A DNA stretch of 56,332 nucleotides from Siminovitchia terrae (GCF_003605405.2 NZ_QYTW02000034.1:1-56332), one strand, 5' to 3'. Positions 43,411-52,094 are shown, numbered from the stretch's first letter. Numbers and translations are program-made. Notes: a model not told the origin generated them from the sequence alone.

Positions 43411-44208
43411 ATGAATATTGATGATTTTGAAGCATATTGTTTTGATTTGGACGGGACGGTTTATTTGGGGAATGAAATTTTGCCTGGAGCAAAGGAAACG
43501 CTCGACTTTCTGAGGATGAATGATAAAAAAGTATTATTTATTACGAACTCGCCCACCCAGACACGAGAAGGCTGCCAAAAACGACTGGAGGCATTGGGGG
43601 TAGACGTAACTAGTGATGAAATACTAACGGGTCCTTTTATTTCGGCTTTGTATTTCTCGGAGAATTTTCCCGACGCCCTCATTTATGTTGTTGGGGAAGA
43701 AGCAATCAAGACAGAGTTCAATCATTTCTCATTGAAAATGACGGATGATCCCTTGGAAGCGACACATGTATTGGTTGGGCTGGACCGCTCCTTTACGTAT
43801 GATAAGTTGAACCTGGCCATGACTGCTGTCAGAAATGGGGCGAAGATCATAGTGACAAATCCAGATCCGACCTGCCCAGTTCCGGGGGGAGTTGTTTCCG
43901 ATACTTATGCGATTGCCCGCGCAATTGAAGTTGCGTCAGGACAGCCTATCTTTGAAGTGACAGGGAAGCCTTCGGCTTTTTACGGAGAGCGAATTCTTAA
44001 ACAATTAAACGTGGAGAGAGATCGGTGCTTGATTGTGGGCGATCGGCTGGAAACCGATATTCTATTGGGCAAGTTTAGTAAAATTCGTACCTGTCTTGTC
44101 CTTTCGGGAGTGGCAAAGAAAGAGGATGTTGACCAGATGAAAATTTATCCAGATTATATCATCAAGGATCTTAATTCATTATTTTTTAAAGTGAAACAGC
44201 CTTGCTGA
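43411..44208 (+). CDS. HAD-IIA family phosphatase (NagD/AraL-like)
   Basis: 265 residues. HAD motif I FDLDGTVYLG, motif II ITNSPTQTREG, motif III Lys in VTGKPSAFY, motif IV VGDRLETDI. C2-cap type IIA as in NagD, AraL and glycerol-phosphate phosphatases. In this operon it may dephosphorylate imported glycerol-3-phosphate or a related sugar phosphate (inference). 18 bases after ugpC; last gene of the operon. Confidence 0.88.
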   Translation: MNIDDFEAYCFDLDGTVYLGNEILPGAKETLDFLRMNDKKVLFITNSPTQTREGCQKRLEALGVDVTSDEILTGPFISALYFSENFPDALIYVVGEEAIKTEFNHFSLKMTDDPLEATHVLVGLDRSFTYDKLNLAMTAVRNGAKIIVTNPDPTCPVPGGVVSDTYAIARAIEVASGQPIFEVTGKPSAFYGERILKQLNVERDRCLIVGDRLETDILLGKFSKIRTCLVLSGVAKKEDVDQMKIYPDYIIKDLNSLFFKVKQPC

Positions 44209-44219
44209 AGAAGCGGTAG

Positions 44220-44251
44220 AAAGAGGGGCGTATAAGTCACTCTTTTTTTAA
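44220..44251 (+). terminator. Terminator of the ugp operon
   Basis: AAAGAG (about 44220-44225) pairs with CTCTTT (44240-44245), followed by T residues. It overlaps the end of the convergent SLAP gene. Confidence 0.6.
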
Positions 44252-44632
44252 TGGTAAATGAACATGTATCATCCAGTTATTGGGATCAATACTCGGCCTT
44301 ATAACGGAATCCTTGGAAAAAACAAATGACCAAGGCAGTGCAGATTCCGCTTGCAATCGAAGGTCAAGTTCAAATTCTTCTTCAGCAATCAAAATGTTAT
44401 CTCTGTCTAAAATTTTGGCTTTCACACGCTCGATATCCATTGGTTTTTCAAAACCATTCCTCAACAACACAGTTGCGACTGCTCCGCCGTTTTTCTTATA
44501 TTTTCCTCTGACAAGTGCAACACCGAATTCCTTATGTATCGGTGCCAGCCCCTCAAAAAATGTAAACAGCTCTTCTTTTTGCTTTTGTGTCAGTTTGTCT
44601 TCCCATACGGGATGGAACTGTAATCGGGTCAT
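44237..44632 (-). CDS. SLAP domain protein
   Basis: 131 residues from the ATG at 44632 (MTRLQFHPVWEDKLT); a start 6 codons earlier has no ribosome binding site. SLAP domain (LTQKQKEELFTFFEGLAP, AVATVLLRNGF, LPWSFVFSKDSV), a Bacillus domain named from S-layer assembly/stress proteins. Function unclear. Single gene, convergent with the ugp operon. Confidence 0.8.
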   Translation of the reverse strand: MTRLQFHPVWEDKLTQKQKEELFTFFEGLAPIHKEFGVALVRGKYKKNGGAVATVLLRNGFEKPMDIERVKAKILDRDNILIAEEEFELDLRLQAESALPWSFVFSKDSVIRPSIDPNNWMIHVHLPLKKE

Positions 44633-44865
44633 GTAATCCCTACTTTCCAAATGTTTTATATAGATTAATCAATTTTCAAATTGTATGGAGTGGCATTTCC
44701 AGAAATACAGAGATTGTATTCGACATATTTCCCGAGAAATAATTTTCTGATCCTATACCAATAGGACATTAAAAACACACTTCAAAGTATCAATAAAATT
44801 TTAATCATTTTAAGTTCCTATCTGGGGAGGCTTTTTATGCTATCTTCTCAAACTACACAATGCTT
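44633..44865. other. Intergenic, nothing recognised
   Basis: 233 AT-rich bases; no strong repeat or promoter recognised. Confidence 0.3.
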
Positions 44866-45486
44866 TTATTTGATCGTAGATTCACAGACTATTCCTCTTT
44901 TAATTAGATTCATCTCCATTTTTAGATTTTCCAGCGATTCCTGATGGGGTAAATCATGGGCGAATGTTTCGACCAAATTTCTGAATGTAATTGTCGTGAT
45001 GATTTGCAGGACATGAAATAGTTCCTTCTCGCTGGAAATGTTCAGGCTGCTTCGATCAATCAAAGCTGCGGTTGTCTTGAAATTTTCTCCATGCTTATTT
45101 CTATCACTGATCATTCGGGAAAATGAGCTTTCTATTTTTTGTGTCATGTTCAGAAATGCATTTTTCAAAAAGTGAAAATGCTCCTCTTCCTCAAGCATCC
45201 GTTCATAAAAATCAAGAGCTGTTTCAAACAGGTCTCCTTCGCGTTCTGTTAATATGGAGAGAAAATTGTATTTTTCTTTTTCGGACAGCTCATTGAGTAA
45301 GAAGAAAAAGGCATCGTCTTTGTCCTCAAAATATTGATAAAAGCTTCCACGCGGAATTCCTGCTGCTTTTACAATATTGGAAATGGAGGCATCAAACAGA
45401 GGTACCCTCGAAAATTCTGTTTTGATCGCTTGAATCAATGTTTGTCTTTTTTCATCTGGTAAATTGTAAAATGTCAATTTAGGCAT
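44866..45486 (-). CDS. TetR-family regulator
   Basis: 206 residues from the ATG at 45486 (MPKLTFYNLPDEK); the ATG 4 codons earlier sits directly on the ribosome binding site. N-terminal TetR helix-turn-helix (ISNIVKAAGIPRGSFYQYFEDKDD, about 35-60), helical ligand-binding domain after. Last gene of the operon with ywnF and a small alarmone synthetase; two TetR-type palindromes lie upstream of the operon. Confidence 0.88.
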   Translation of the reverse strand: MPKLTFYNLPDEKRQTLIQAIKTEFSRVPLFDASISNIVKAAGIPRGSFYQYFEDKDDAFFFLLNELSEKEKYNFLSILTEREGDLFETALDFYERMLEEEEHFHFLKNAFLNMTQKIESSFSRMISDRNKHGENFKTTAALIDRSSLNISSEKELFHVLQIITTITFRNLVETFAHDLPHQESLENLKMEMNLIKRGIVCESTIK

Positions 45487-45501
45487 GATTTCTTTCATCC
45501 T

Positions 45502-45930
45502 TTAATAATAGTTTTCTTTATTTTCTGCTTCCAAAAATTTTACAAAGTAATTGATTGCCAATACTGGCGACTCCTTCACCAATTCAGCGTATTTTCTTTT
45601 CAAAGAAGGAGAAGCAATATCACTTTTTTCAATTCGCCCGATGATATAATCTGCGCTGATTTGTTGAATTTTTTTCCGCTGGTGTTTCGCTTCCCTGGAT
45701 AGGGCCATGCCGAAAGCCCCTAGAACAGCATACAGGATGATGGTTAGCACCATGTTTTGCCTGTTTGGGATGAAAAATAATATAGTGACTAGATTGAAAA
45801 TAGAAATAAGAATTAAAGGCAGGGACCAGAATCCGTATTTGGATGATTTTTTTAATAAAGGGGTTATAAGCTCATTTAATTTTTCAAGTTCCCTCTGTAT
45901 AAAAGGAGGAACATTTGCGATTGGAAACAT
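45502..45930 (-). CDS. YwnF-like DUF5392 membrane protein
   Basis: 142 residues from the ATG at 45930 (MFPIANVPPFIQRELEKL) with AAGGAG upstream; a longer frame start at 46017 overlaps the synthetase gene. Two membrane helices (about 38-75), then a charged helical tail (REAKHQRKKIQQISADYIIGRIE). Resembles B. subtilis YwnF (DUF5392), function unknown. 15 bases from tetR and 7 from the synthetase stop. Confidence 0.75.
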   Translation of the reverse strand: MFPIANVPPFIQRELEKLNELITPLLKKSSKYGFWSLPLILISIFNLVTILFFIPNRQNMVLTIILYAVLGAFGMALSREAKHQRKKIQQISADYIIGRIEKSDIASPSLKRKYAELVKESPVLAINYFVKFLEAENKENYY

Positions 45931-45937
45931 AATTGCT

Positions 45938-46675
45938 TCACTCCTTATTTTGTTGTATTTGTCGTAAGATTTCTTCGGTAATTTGAAGCGGGCCATCAAA
46001 TGGCAGACTTTGCTCAAATTGACTATGTTTTTTGATTTTGTTCACCTGGTCATGGATATTTTCCATTTTCTCATCAAGCTTCAACGCTGAAAACGCAGCT
46101 TCTGTCAATTCTTCCTTGAGTTCTTTTGGTATTTCACCGCTATATTTATAATAGATTTTATGTTCAAGACTGGACCAGAAGTCCATGGCAATCGTTCGAA
46201 TTTGTACTTCTACATACACATCATTTACTCGATTGGACATGAAAACCGGAATTTGAATAATTAAATGTAAACTTCGATAGCCATTGGGCTTCGGGTTTTT
46301 TACATAATCTTTCACTTCAATCAATTTGATATCTTTTTGATTTTGCAGCATGCGGCTTATCTTATAAATGTCGGAAATGAAAGAGCATGTAATCCGTACA
46401 CCAGCAATATCTCGGATGTTTTCCTTGATGGACGAAAGTGTAAGGTCAAATCCTTTTCTGTAAGCTTTATTAATAATGCTTTCCGGAGACTTGAGTCGCG
46501 ATGTGATATGTTCAATCGGATTATAATCATCAGCGTATTGGAACTCTTGCTTTAAAATATTGATTTTTGTATTCACTTCTTCTAAGGCAAATTTGTAGGT
46601 CATCATGAAACGGACAAATGAGTCCTTCAGATTTTTCAAACTGTCGAGTTCATTTTCAACTATCGTTGCCATCAT
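45938..46675 (-). CDS. Small alarmone (ppGpp) synthetase
   Basis: 245 residues, longer than the about 210 of RelP (YwaC) and RelQ (YjbM). Synthetase-domain motifs: RLKSPESIINK, IRDIAGVRI, KNPKPNGYRSLHL, and VEVQIRTIAMDFWSSLEHKI; no HD hydrolase domain, so it should only make (p)ppGpp from ATP and GTP/GDP. A coiled-coil-like tail follows (about 195-245). First gene of a three-gene operon with a TetR repressor; AAGGAG before the ATG. Confidence 0.88.
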   Translation of the reverse strand: MMATIVENELDSLKNLKDSFVRFMMTYKFALEEVNTKINILKQEFQYADDYNPIEHITSRLKSPESIINKAYRKGFDLTLSSIKENIRDIAGVRITCSFISDIYKISRMLQNQKDIKLIEVKDYVKNPKPNGYRSLHLIIQIPVFMSNRVNDVYVEVQIRTIAMDFWSSLEHKIYYKYSGEIPKELKEELTEAAFSALKLDEKMENIHDQVNKIKKHSQFEQSLPFDGPLQITEEILRQIQQNKE

Positions 46676-46688
46676 ACAGACTCCTTTT

Positions 46689-46737
46689 GTGACACAATGT
46701 CATATCTATATGTCCAGTGTAAATGACAATGTGTCAC
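46689..46737 (-). promoter_or_regulatory. Twin TetR-type operators upstream of the alarmone synthetase
   Basis: GTGACACAATGTCAT (46689-46703) and ATGACAATGTGTCAC (46723-46737) are near-perfect inverted copies (14 of 15). Each also contains a palindrome TGACAnnnTGTCA. They start 14 bases upstream of the ATG, and the space between can hold a promoter; I could not fix its -35/-10. The cognate regulator is likely the TetR in the same operon. Confidence 0.65.
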
Positions 46738-46963
46738 TAGTCAATTTATCTTTGATAAAAAATGATCTTAAGTACAAAAAAAGAAGAGTTAAAACAATAG
46801 ATTGATATAATTGTTAAAAAATGGTTGGAAACAAGCTATATGAACTAATTGTATCCTTTTGCGCGATTAGGTCATTCGTTTTGTTTTATCTCGAAAAGCA
46901 CTCAGATCACTTTGTAAATGCTATGATACTTGTTGATAAAAATTGTAAAAAGGGGATTATGGA

Positions 46964-48214
46964 ATGAATGTTAAAAAGTTTGTCATGTTGATGATGGCAG
47001 TCCTTTTGCTTGGAGCATGTGGGAGCAAGGCCGACGATAAAAAAGAAAAGGCGAAGCCGGCCTCAACTGAAGAGAAAGCAGATGACAAAAAAACTGTTGA
47101 AGCGGATGCCGAGCAAAAAGACGAGGAGAAGAAATCCGCAAAAAAAGAAGATGATGGTTCCGAATTGAATTCGTATATTAAAGAAAAAACAGGCGGGGAT
47201 GTCAAAGTTGTTTATACAAACAAAAATCCTGGATTAAAGCACGCTTATAGTGAGGACGTGACGATTGAAATTGATGAGTACCAAATCGTTCACGTATCCA
47301 ATATGAACGAGTCCGCCAAGACCGATTTTGACGATGAGAATGAAGGGTATGTCCTCACTTATAAAATGACTTTGGATAATAAGGCCGATGAGGACGTTTA
47401 TTATGCAGGCGGTGTTTCTTTGCTATCAGATGATGGCGAAGAATATATTATTCCAAGACAGCATTTTGTCGATCGGGATGAATGGCTGAAGGACGACAGC
47501 ACGGAACATGCCTCTCAGTATTCCAAAGGGAAAAGTTTTACAGGAATGAATGCCCACTCGATGACAAAAGCGCAATTTGAAAAGTTGACTACGCCTACGC
47601 TGAAAATTGACTCATTGTTCCTTGATGACGACGTCAGCAAGAAACTTGGTGAAGACGCAGTTTTCAAACTGCCTTTTAATGAGGGTGGTGCAAAAAAAGC
47701 AGAAACAACAGCAGAGCTTTACCAAGATAAGATGGTAACAGACAACATTGCGGATAAAGAAATCTTTTTCCAAAAGACTGATATGAAAGAGACTAAAGAA
47801 ATCGATGGAGTTAAAATCACTTTAGATGGTGTTCAGTATGCTAATGTGACTCCGACAGATGCACATGCTGATAGATTCACCAATTTTGGCGATGGTGGAC
47901 TGGTCGCATTGACTGTGAAGACGACAATTGAAAACGGAAGCGAGACTCCTTTCGATAAGTTTTTGATAGACAGAAAACTGATAATTGATGATGACCGTGG
48001 AACGATGTTCAACCAGGGAATGCTTGAACCGAGTTATAGCGGTACGTTCAACCCTGGCGACAAAGATGAGATTCTCACTGTGTTCCTATTCAGGAAAGAC
48101 GAGTTTGACATTTTCAAAAAGTTTGAGCTGCAAATCGGACCGCTGAAAGATGAAAACGCCAAGGCTTTATTCAAAGAGAAATCTGTCTCATTTGACTTGC
48201 CTGTGAAGAAATAA
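46964..48214 (+). CDS. DUF5068-like lipoprotein
   Basis: 416 residues. Lipobox LGAC (Cys about 20), a long Lys/Glu/Asp-rich linker (about 23-65), and two beta-rich repeats of a DUF4352/DUF5068-type Ig-like domain (about 80-245 and 260-415, each with a VALTVKTTIENGS- or YVLTYKMTLDNKA-type strand). Outer-surface protein of unknown function. AAAAGGGG before the ATG. Confidence 0.8.
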   Translation: MNVKKFVMLMMAVLLLGACGSKADDKKEKAKPASTEEKADDKKTVEADAEQKDEEKKSAKKEDDGSELNSYIKEKTGGDVKVVYTNKNPGLKHAYSEDVTIEIDEYQIVHVSNMNESAKTDFDDENEGYVLTYKMTLDNKADEDVYYAGGVSLLSDDGEEYIIPRQHFVDRDEWLKDDSTEHASQYSKGKSFTGMNAHSMTKAQFEKLTTPTLKIDSLFLDDDVSKKLGEDAVFKLPFNEGGAKKAETTAELYQDKMVTDNIADKEIFFQKTDMKETKEIDGVKITLDGVQYANVTPTDAHADRFTNFGDGGLVALTVKTTIENGSETPFDKFLIDRKLIIDDDRGTMFNQGMLEPSYSGTFNPGDKDEILTVFLFRKDEFDIFKKFELQIGPLKDENAKALFKEKSVSFDLPVKK

Positions 48215-48231
48215 TGATTGGGTGGAAAATG

Positions 48232-48277
48232 AATCCGGCCCAACATGATAAACATTTCATGTTGGGCCGGATTTTTA
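48232..48277 (+). terminator. Terminator of the DUF5068 lipoprotein gene
   Basis: Perfect 17-bp stem, arms 48232-48248 and 48257-48273, 8-base loop, then TTTATTT. Confidence 0.92.
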
Positions 48278-48318
48278 TTTGAAAGATAAGAAAATCCCTA
48301 GTGACTAGCAAACTTCGC

Positions 48319-48371
48319 AATCCTTTCCTCGAAAAAGCTACGCTTCTTCTGCGTGGATGTTTTTCAAGGAA
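48319..48371 (+). repeat. Long imperfect hairpin upstream of R2
   Basis: CTTtCCTcGAAAAA at 48319 pairs with TTTTTCaAGGAAG at 48359-48371; an inner stem ACGC ttcttct GCGT sits at its tip. It lies directly before the R2 copy and may be part of the same composite repeat. Confidence 0.5.
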
Positions 48372-48409
48372 GTGGTTTCAGGGCACTAAGATAAGTCAAC
48401 ATCGGCTTC

Positions 48410-48522
48410 GACGCACAGGACGTGCTAGTGCAAGCGAAGCGACAGGATGTCGCGCCCTGAGCCTGCTGAGTGCCATCGGCTCGAGGTCATAAGCCAAGCG
48501 CTGCTAAACGGACGCTTTTCTT
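48410..48522 (+). repeat. R2 repeat with two AGGA-loop hairpins
   Basis: GCAC AGGAC GTGC (48413-48425) and GCGAC AGGAT GTCGC (48439-48453) match the 38-kb array, followed by CTCGAGGTCATAAGCCAA (48480-48497), shared with 6850-6867 in reverse, and GGACGCTTTTCTT at the end. Its end overlaps the stop codon of the convergent merR gene. Confidence 0.7.
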
Positions 48523-49285
48523 ATTCCATTTCTGTTTGTTGCGTATAATATTCCATTGCTTGATTCAGCCAATTTTGTTCATCTTCTGTAAATGGAGAAG
48601 GTGTGTTTTCAAGCTCTTGAATATCCAGTTCTTCCACGTCGGTATTAGCCAGCTTTTGTATTAAATCCTCACCTAGAAACTCAAGAGACGCTTCCAGATA
48701 CGTTTTAACCATTTCTTGTACTTCCGGATCTTCTACAGGCCTGCCATACAATTGTTTTACTTCCTTAGCCAATTGAATATAGGATTGATCTAAGGTGATC
48801 TTTTCTTCTTCCGTTTTCTTTGATAACTCTTCCGCTATATCCGTTAGCCTGTGCTTTTCCATCCATTCATTTTGTATATTTTCCGTTTGCCAGCCATGAA
48901 TAAGGCTGAACAGGATGGCGCTGTCTACTTCTCCTTCTTCCTCAAGTAATTTAATCACTCTCTGAATTGCAGACATTGATTGTTCAATTCGTTCCTGTTC
49001 TTTTTTTAGTGCTTGCAGGTGGAGGGTTAAAGTTTCGTTTAAATCAGTTGTAATACTCGATTCGTGTAACAAATCCAGAATTTTATCCAAGCTATATCCG
49101 AGGAACTTTAGACTTATGATTTTCTGTAAGGTTAAAATATCTTGGTGCTTGTAAATCCGGTGGCCTGACGACGAATGCTTTTCCGGCTGTAAGAGGCCAA
49201 TTTCGTCATAATAATGTAAAGTCCGAATAGAAATCCCTGTTTTTTCTGAGAATTCTCCAATAGAATACTTATTATTTTCTTTCAT
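48521..49285 (-). CDS. MerR-family regulator with TipAS-like effector domain
   Basis: 254 residues from the ATG at 49285 (MKENNKYSIGEFSEKTGIS); a longer frame start is upstream of the promoter and not used. MerR winged helix 8-75 (SIRTLHYYDEIGLLQP), a dimerisation coiled coil, and a TipAS-type helical domain (about 125-250, with FSLIHGWQTENIQ). Such regulators bind hydrophobic drugs or peptides. An excellent MerR-type promoter lies just upstream, so it is probably autoregulated. Confidence 0.88.
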   Translation of the reverse strand: MKENNKYSIGEFSEKTGISIRTLHYYDEIGLLQPEKHSSSGHRIYKHQDILTLQKIISLKFLGYSLDKILDLLHESSITTDLNETLTLHLQALKKEQERIEQSMSAIQRVIKLLEEEGEVDSAILFSLIHGWQTENIQNEWMEKHRLTDIAEELSKKTEEEKITLDQSYIQLAKEVKQLYGRPVEDPEVQEMVKTYLEASLEFLGEDLIQKLANTDVEELDIQELENTPSPFTEDEQNWLNQAMEYYTQQTEME

Positions 49286-49315
49286 GCGAATACCCCCATA
49301 AAGAAGATTACAACC

Positions 49316-49346
49316 ATTATAAAACCTCACGCAACTGGAGGTTCAA
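49316..49346 (-). promoter_or_regulatory. MerR-type promoter with 19-bp spacer and dyad
   Basis: Minus strand: TTGAAC (49346-49341), 19-base spacer, TATAAT (49321-49316). The spacer holds the dyad AACCTC (49323-49328) N9 GAGGTT (49338-49343). A 19-bp spacer with an internal dyad is the signature of promoters activated by MerR proteins. It lies 30 bases before merR. Confidence 0.8.
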
Positions 49347-49415
49347 GTGGGATTTGTAACAATTTTTCGTTTCAGGCTGACACAATGAGATTAATCACTA
49401 GACGGGGAAGTCTGT

Positions 49416-49609
49416 TTAACTTCATTCAGCAGAAATCTTCCACTTCTGTAAGTGGTGAGATGAATGCATATTGGTATTCCATTCAGTGGGGGTTCAAACC
49501 CCGGCTGAATAAAGTTAAAGCCTCCGGCGGATGCCACAGATTTTCAGAGGAAATTTATCGAGCTTAAGCTCGATAAAATCTGGGCGCAAATACGCCAAGG
49601 CGCATTTGA
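49416..49609 (+). repeat. R1 repeat, copy 7 (194 bp)
   Basis: Standard ends. Central hairpin is the perfect palindrome TATCGAGCTTAAGCTCGATA (one base longer than most copies). It lies between divergent merR and pdxK; its end is 115 bases before the pdxK ATG. Confidence 0.92.
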
Positions 49610-49723
49610 TACAAAGCTGCCAACTTCTTGCCAAAGCTCTTATGGTTGCAGGATAATATGAATAGGATTTTATTTTCTAAAACTGATCTTTATTTGATTC
49701 AATAGTCAGGAAGGGTGGATCAC

Positions 49724-50551
49724 ATGAGTATACCTAGAGCATTATCGATAGCCGGTTCTGCCGCGCGAGGCGGAGCTGGGATTCAGGCGGATCTAAAGAC
49801 ATTCCAAGAGATGGATGTGTTTGGGCTTAGTGCCATTACGGCGATTGTAGCCAATCACCCACGTACAGACCAGGGTGTTTTTCCGATAGCTTTTGATGCT
49901 ATTGAAGCGCAGGTTTACACTGCACTGCGCGATATTGGAGCAGATGCGATAAAAACGGGGATGCTTTTTACCGAGGAAATTATCACCAATGTGGCCAAGT
50001 GGATTAAGGAGACGGACACTCCTAATATTGTTGTAGATCCAGTTATGATCGGAAAAATGGGATCTGCGTTGTTAAAGGACGACGCTATTGAGGCTGTAAA
50101 AACAAAATTGATCCCGTTAGCCACAATTATTACGCCGAATATGCCAGAAGCTGCGCGACTGTTGGAAACCGATCAGCCGCTTCATTCAGTTGATGATTTG
50201 AAACAAGCAGCAGTTGAATTACAAAAACTAGGTCCGAAATACGTCCTTGTTAAAGGCGGGCGTTTAGAGGGCCCTGCGGTCGATGTATTATTTGATGGTG
50301 AAAAATTCCACATGCTTAAAGCTCCCCGAATTGATACAATCCATACAAATGGAGCGGGATGCAGCTATTCAGCAGCTATCACGGCTCAGCTGGCCAAAGG
50401 AAAATCAGTCCAGGAAGCTGTGGAAGAAGCGAAAAAATTCATTACAGCAGCCATCCGGCACTCGATTACATTTAAACGCGGCGTTGGCCCAACATACCAT
50501 GCCGCCTACCAGAAATATGGTGAAACAGGGGTACACATCACAATTGAATAA
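49724..50551 (+). CDS. pdxK: Pyridoxal kinase PdxK (ThiD-like)
   Basis: 275 residues from the ATG at 49724 with GGAAGGGTGG upstream. ThiD fold: IAGSAARGGAGIQADLKTFQE near the start, DPVMIGKMG, TPNMPEA, and anion hole NGAGCSYSAAITAQLAKG with the catalytic Cys/Gly-rich turn. The sequence is closer to B. subtilis PdxK (YwdB) than to ThiD (GAGC rather than GTGC). Phosphorylates pyridoxal, and perhaps hydroxymethylpyrimidine, for vitamin B6/B1 salvage. Monocistronic. Confidence 0.82.
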   Translation: MSIPRALSIAGSAARGGAGIQADLKTFQEMDVFGLSAITAIVANHPRTDQGVFPIAFDAIEAQVYTALRDIGADAIKTGMLFTEEIITNVAKWIKETDTPNIVVDPVMIGKMGSALLKDDAIEAVKTKLIPLATIITPNMPEAARLLETDQPLHSVDDLKQAAVELQKLGPKYVLVKGGRLEGPAVDVLFDGEKFHMLKAPRIDTIHTNGAGCSYSAAITAQLAKGKSVQEAVEEAKKFITAAIRHSITFKRGVGPTYHAAYQKYGETGVHITIE

Positions 50552-50553
50552 AT

Positions 50554-50589
50554 GAAGAAGCCAGATCCGGGAGCGGATCTGGCTTCTTC
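50554..50589 (+). terminator. Terminator of pdxK
   Basis: Perfect 15-bp stem, GAAGAAGCCAGATCC (50554-50568) with GGATCTGGCTTCTTC (50575-50589). Confidence 0.8.
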
Positions 50590-50694
50590 ATGATATGCCC
50601 GGCATGTGGGCACACTAGTCTCGAGTTGCGAAGACAGAAGCGGCAGCTAGCCTAACACAAGAGTGTCCGCGATGACGCAGAATCTAGTCGTTTC

Positions 50695-51180
50695 TCACTG
50701 CTTCGATTTGTAATATTGGTGATGTAGTTGACGGACTTGCTCCGCAAGCTCGGGAACTGGGCCGTCTACTTCCGTATCACGAATGACTTCCTTGATCGGA
50801 AGACTGCGGACACGCGATGTTGCGGTAACTCCAAGCTCGTTCAACCATTGCCCCAATTGTTTGGAGGAACTTGCATAAACGATCCGACCTAATCTAACCC
50901 ATCCGTGTGCAGCAGCACACATGGGACAATGTTCTCCAGAGGTATACACTGTCGCCTTGCTTCTTTCTTCTGGTGTCATGTTCTGAGCCGCCCAGCGCGC
51001 CAATGCAAATTCCGGATGTTGGGTATGGTCGCCCCCGGCAACATGGTTATGGTCTTCTACAAGTACTTCTCCGTTGGCTGAGACAAGGATGGAGCCGAAG
51101 GGCTCGTCTCCCTTCTTTAAAGCAGTCCTTGCAAGATCAATACAACGTTGCAGATGTTTTAAATCTGTCTCATTAATCAT
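50695..51180 (-). CDS. Nucleoside/guanine deaminase-like protein
   Basis: 161 residues. CDA-fold zinc deaminase: HPEFALA provides the zinc His and catalytic Glu, HCPMCAAAHGW the two zinc Cys. Length and order fit GuaD-type guanine deaminases and related nucleoside deaminases. GAGGACTC before the ATG. The spacer between it and pdxK (50590-50694) holds no gene. Confidence 0.85.
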   Translation of the reverse strand: MINETDLKHLQRCIDLARTALKKGDEPFGSILVSANGEVLVEDHNHVAGGDHTQHPEFALARWAAQNMTPEERSKATVYTSGEHCPMCAAAHGWVRLGRIVYASSSKQLGQWLNELGVTATSRVRSLPIKEVIRDTEVDGPVPELAEQVRQLHHQYYKSKQ

Positions 51181-51380
51181 GATTGAGTCCTCCTTGTAAA
51201 TGTATTGGCAGCTCCTCGTTTACTCTTCTTCAGGATTAAGAACGTAACGAAGGCTATAATAAAAACTGTATTCCTTAACTTTTTAACCTGACCATGTATC
51301 GAGACCGCAATTTGTAAGGAACTAAAATTTAATGTGCTGCTTCATCCCTATGCCGTTGGACTTTCATGGCATTTGAATCC

Positions 51381-52094
51381 CTAACTTTTTTCATTTGCCT
51401 TTATTAATAGGCTTTCAATTTCCTTGAATCCAAGTTTTTTTGCGTGTTGCAAAGGAGTGATCCCATCGCTATCGCCTATATTCACATCTGCACCATGTTC
51501 GACTAGCAGTTGTACGATTTTTTGATGTTTTTCTCCACCATCTCCTAAAATAACTGCTTCCAATAAAGCGGTCCAATGCAAGTTGTTGATGTGATTGACA
51601 TTAATGTCTGAATGGGTAAGCAACTCGCGAACAACTTCAACATGTCCACGTTCTGAAGCTGGAATTAGAGCTGTACCTCCGAATCGGTTTGTAAGCTTTG
51701 TATCGGCACCACCTTCAATTGCAAGCTTGAGGATTTCAAGCTTCCCTGATGCTCCAGCATGCAGGAGCACATTGTCTAAATTTTTGTCGCGAATATTAAT
51801 GTCGGCGCCTTTTTGTATCAACGTCTTTACTGTATCTACTTGATTGTTATAAGTTGCTGCCATGACGGCTGTTCTTCCTTGGTCATCTGTTGCATTAATA
51901 TCTGCCCCATCTTGAAGCAATGCCAAAACATCATCAGTCTTTCCATTTTCTGCTGAAGCAATTAACTGTTGGTCCATTACTTCCACCTTCTTTTCACTGG
52001 ATTGTGGTTGTTTCTGTAAATCTTGTGAGGAGTTTGGAACACTCTGACATGCGGAAAGCAGAGCGACAATAAAGATTATGCCGTAACGATACAT
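51381..52094 (-). CDS. Ankyrin-repeat lipoprotein
   Basis: 237 residues from the ATG at 52094 (MYRYGIIFIVALLSAC) after AAGGAGGGTGG; a longer frame start at 52136 is unneeded. Lipobox LSAC, then about five ankyrin repeats (GADINATDDQGRTAVMAATYNN, GADINIRDKNLDNVLLHAGAS, GADTKLTNRFGGTALIPASERG, NVNHINNLHWTALLEAVIL, GADVNIGDSDGITPLQHAKKLG). Surface-tethered protein-interaction module of unknown partner. Confidence 0.88.
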   Translation of the reverse strand: MYRYGIIFIVALLSACQSVPNSSQDLQKQPQSSEKKVEVMDQQLIASAENGKTDDVLALLQDGADINATDDQGRTAVMAATYNNQVDTVKTLIQKGADINIRDKNLDNVLLHAGASGKLEILKLAIEGGADTKLTNRFGGTALIPASERGHVEVVRELLTHSDINVNHINNLHWTALLEAVILGDGGEKHQKIVQLLVEHGADVNIGDSDGITPLQHAKKLGFKEIESLLIKANEKS

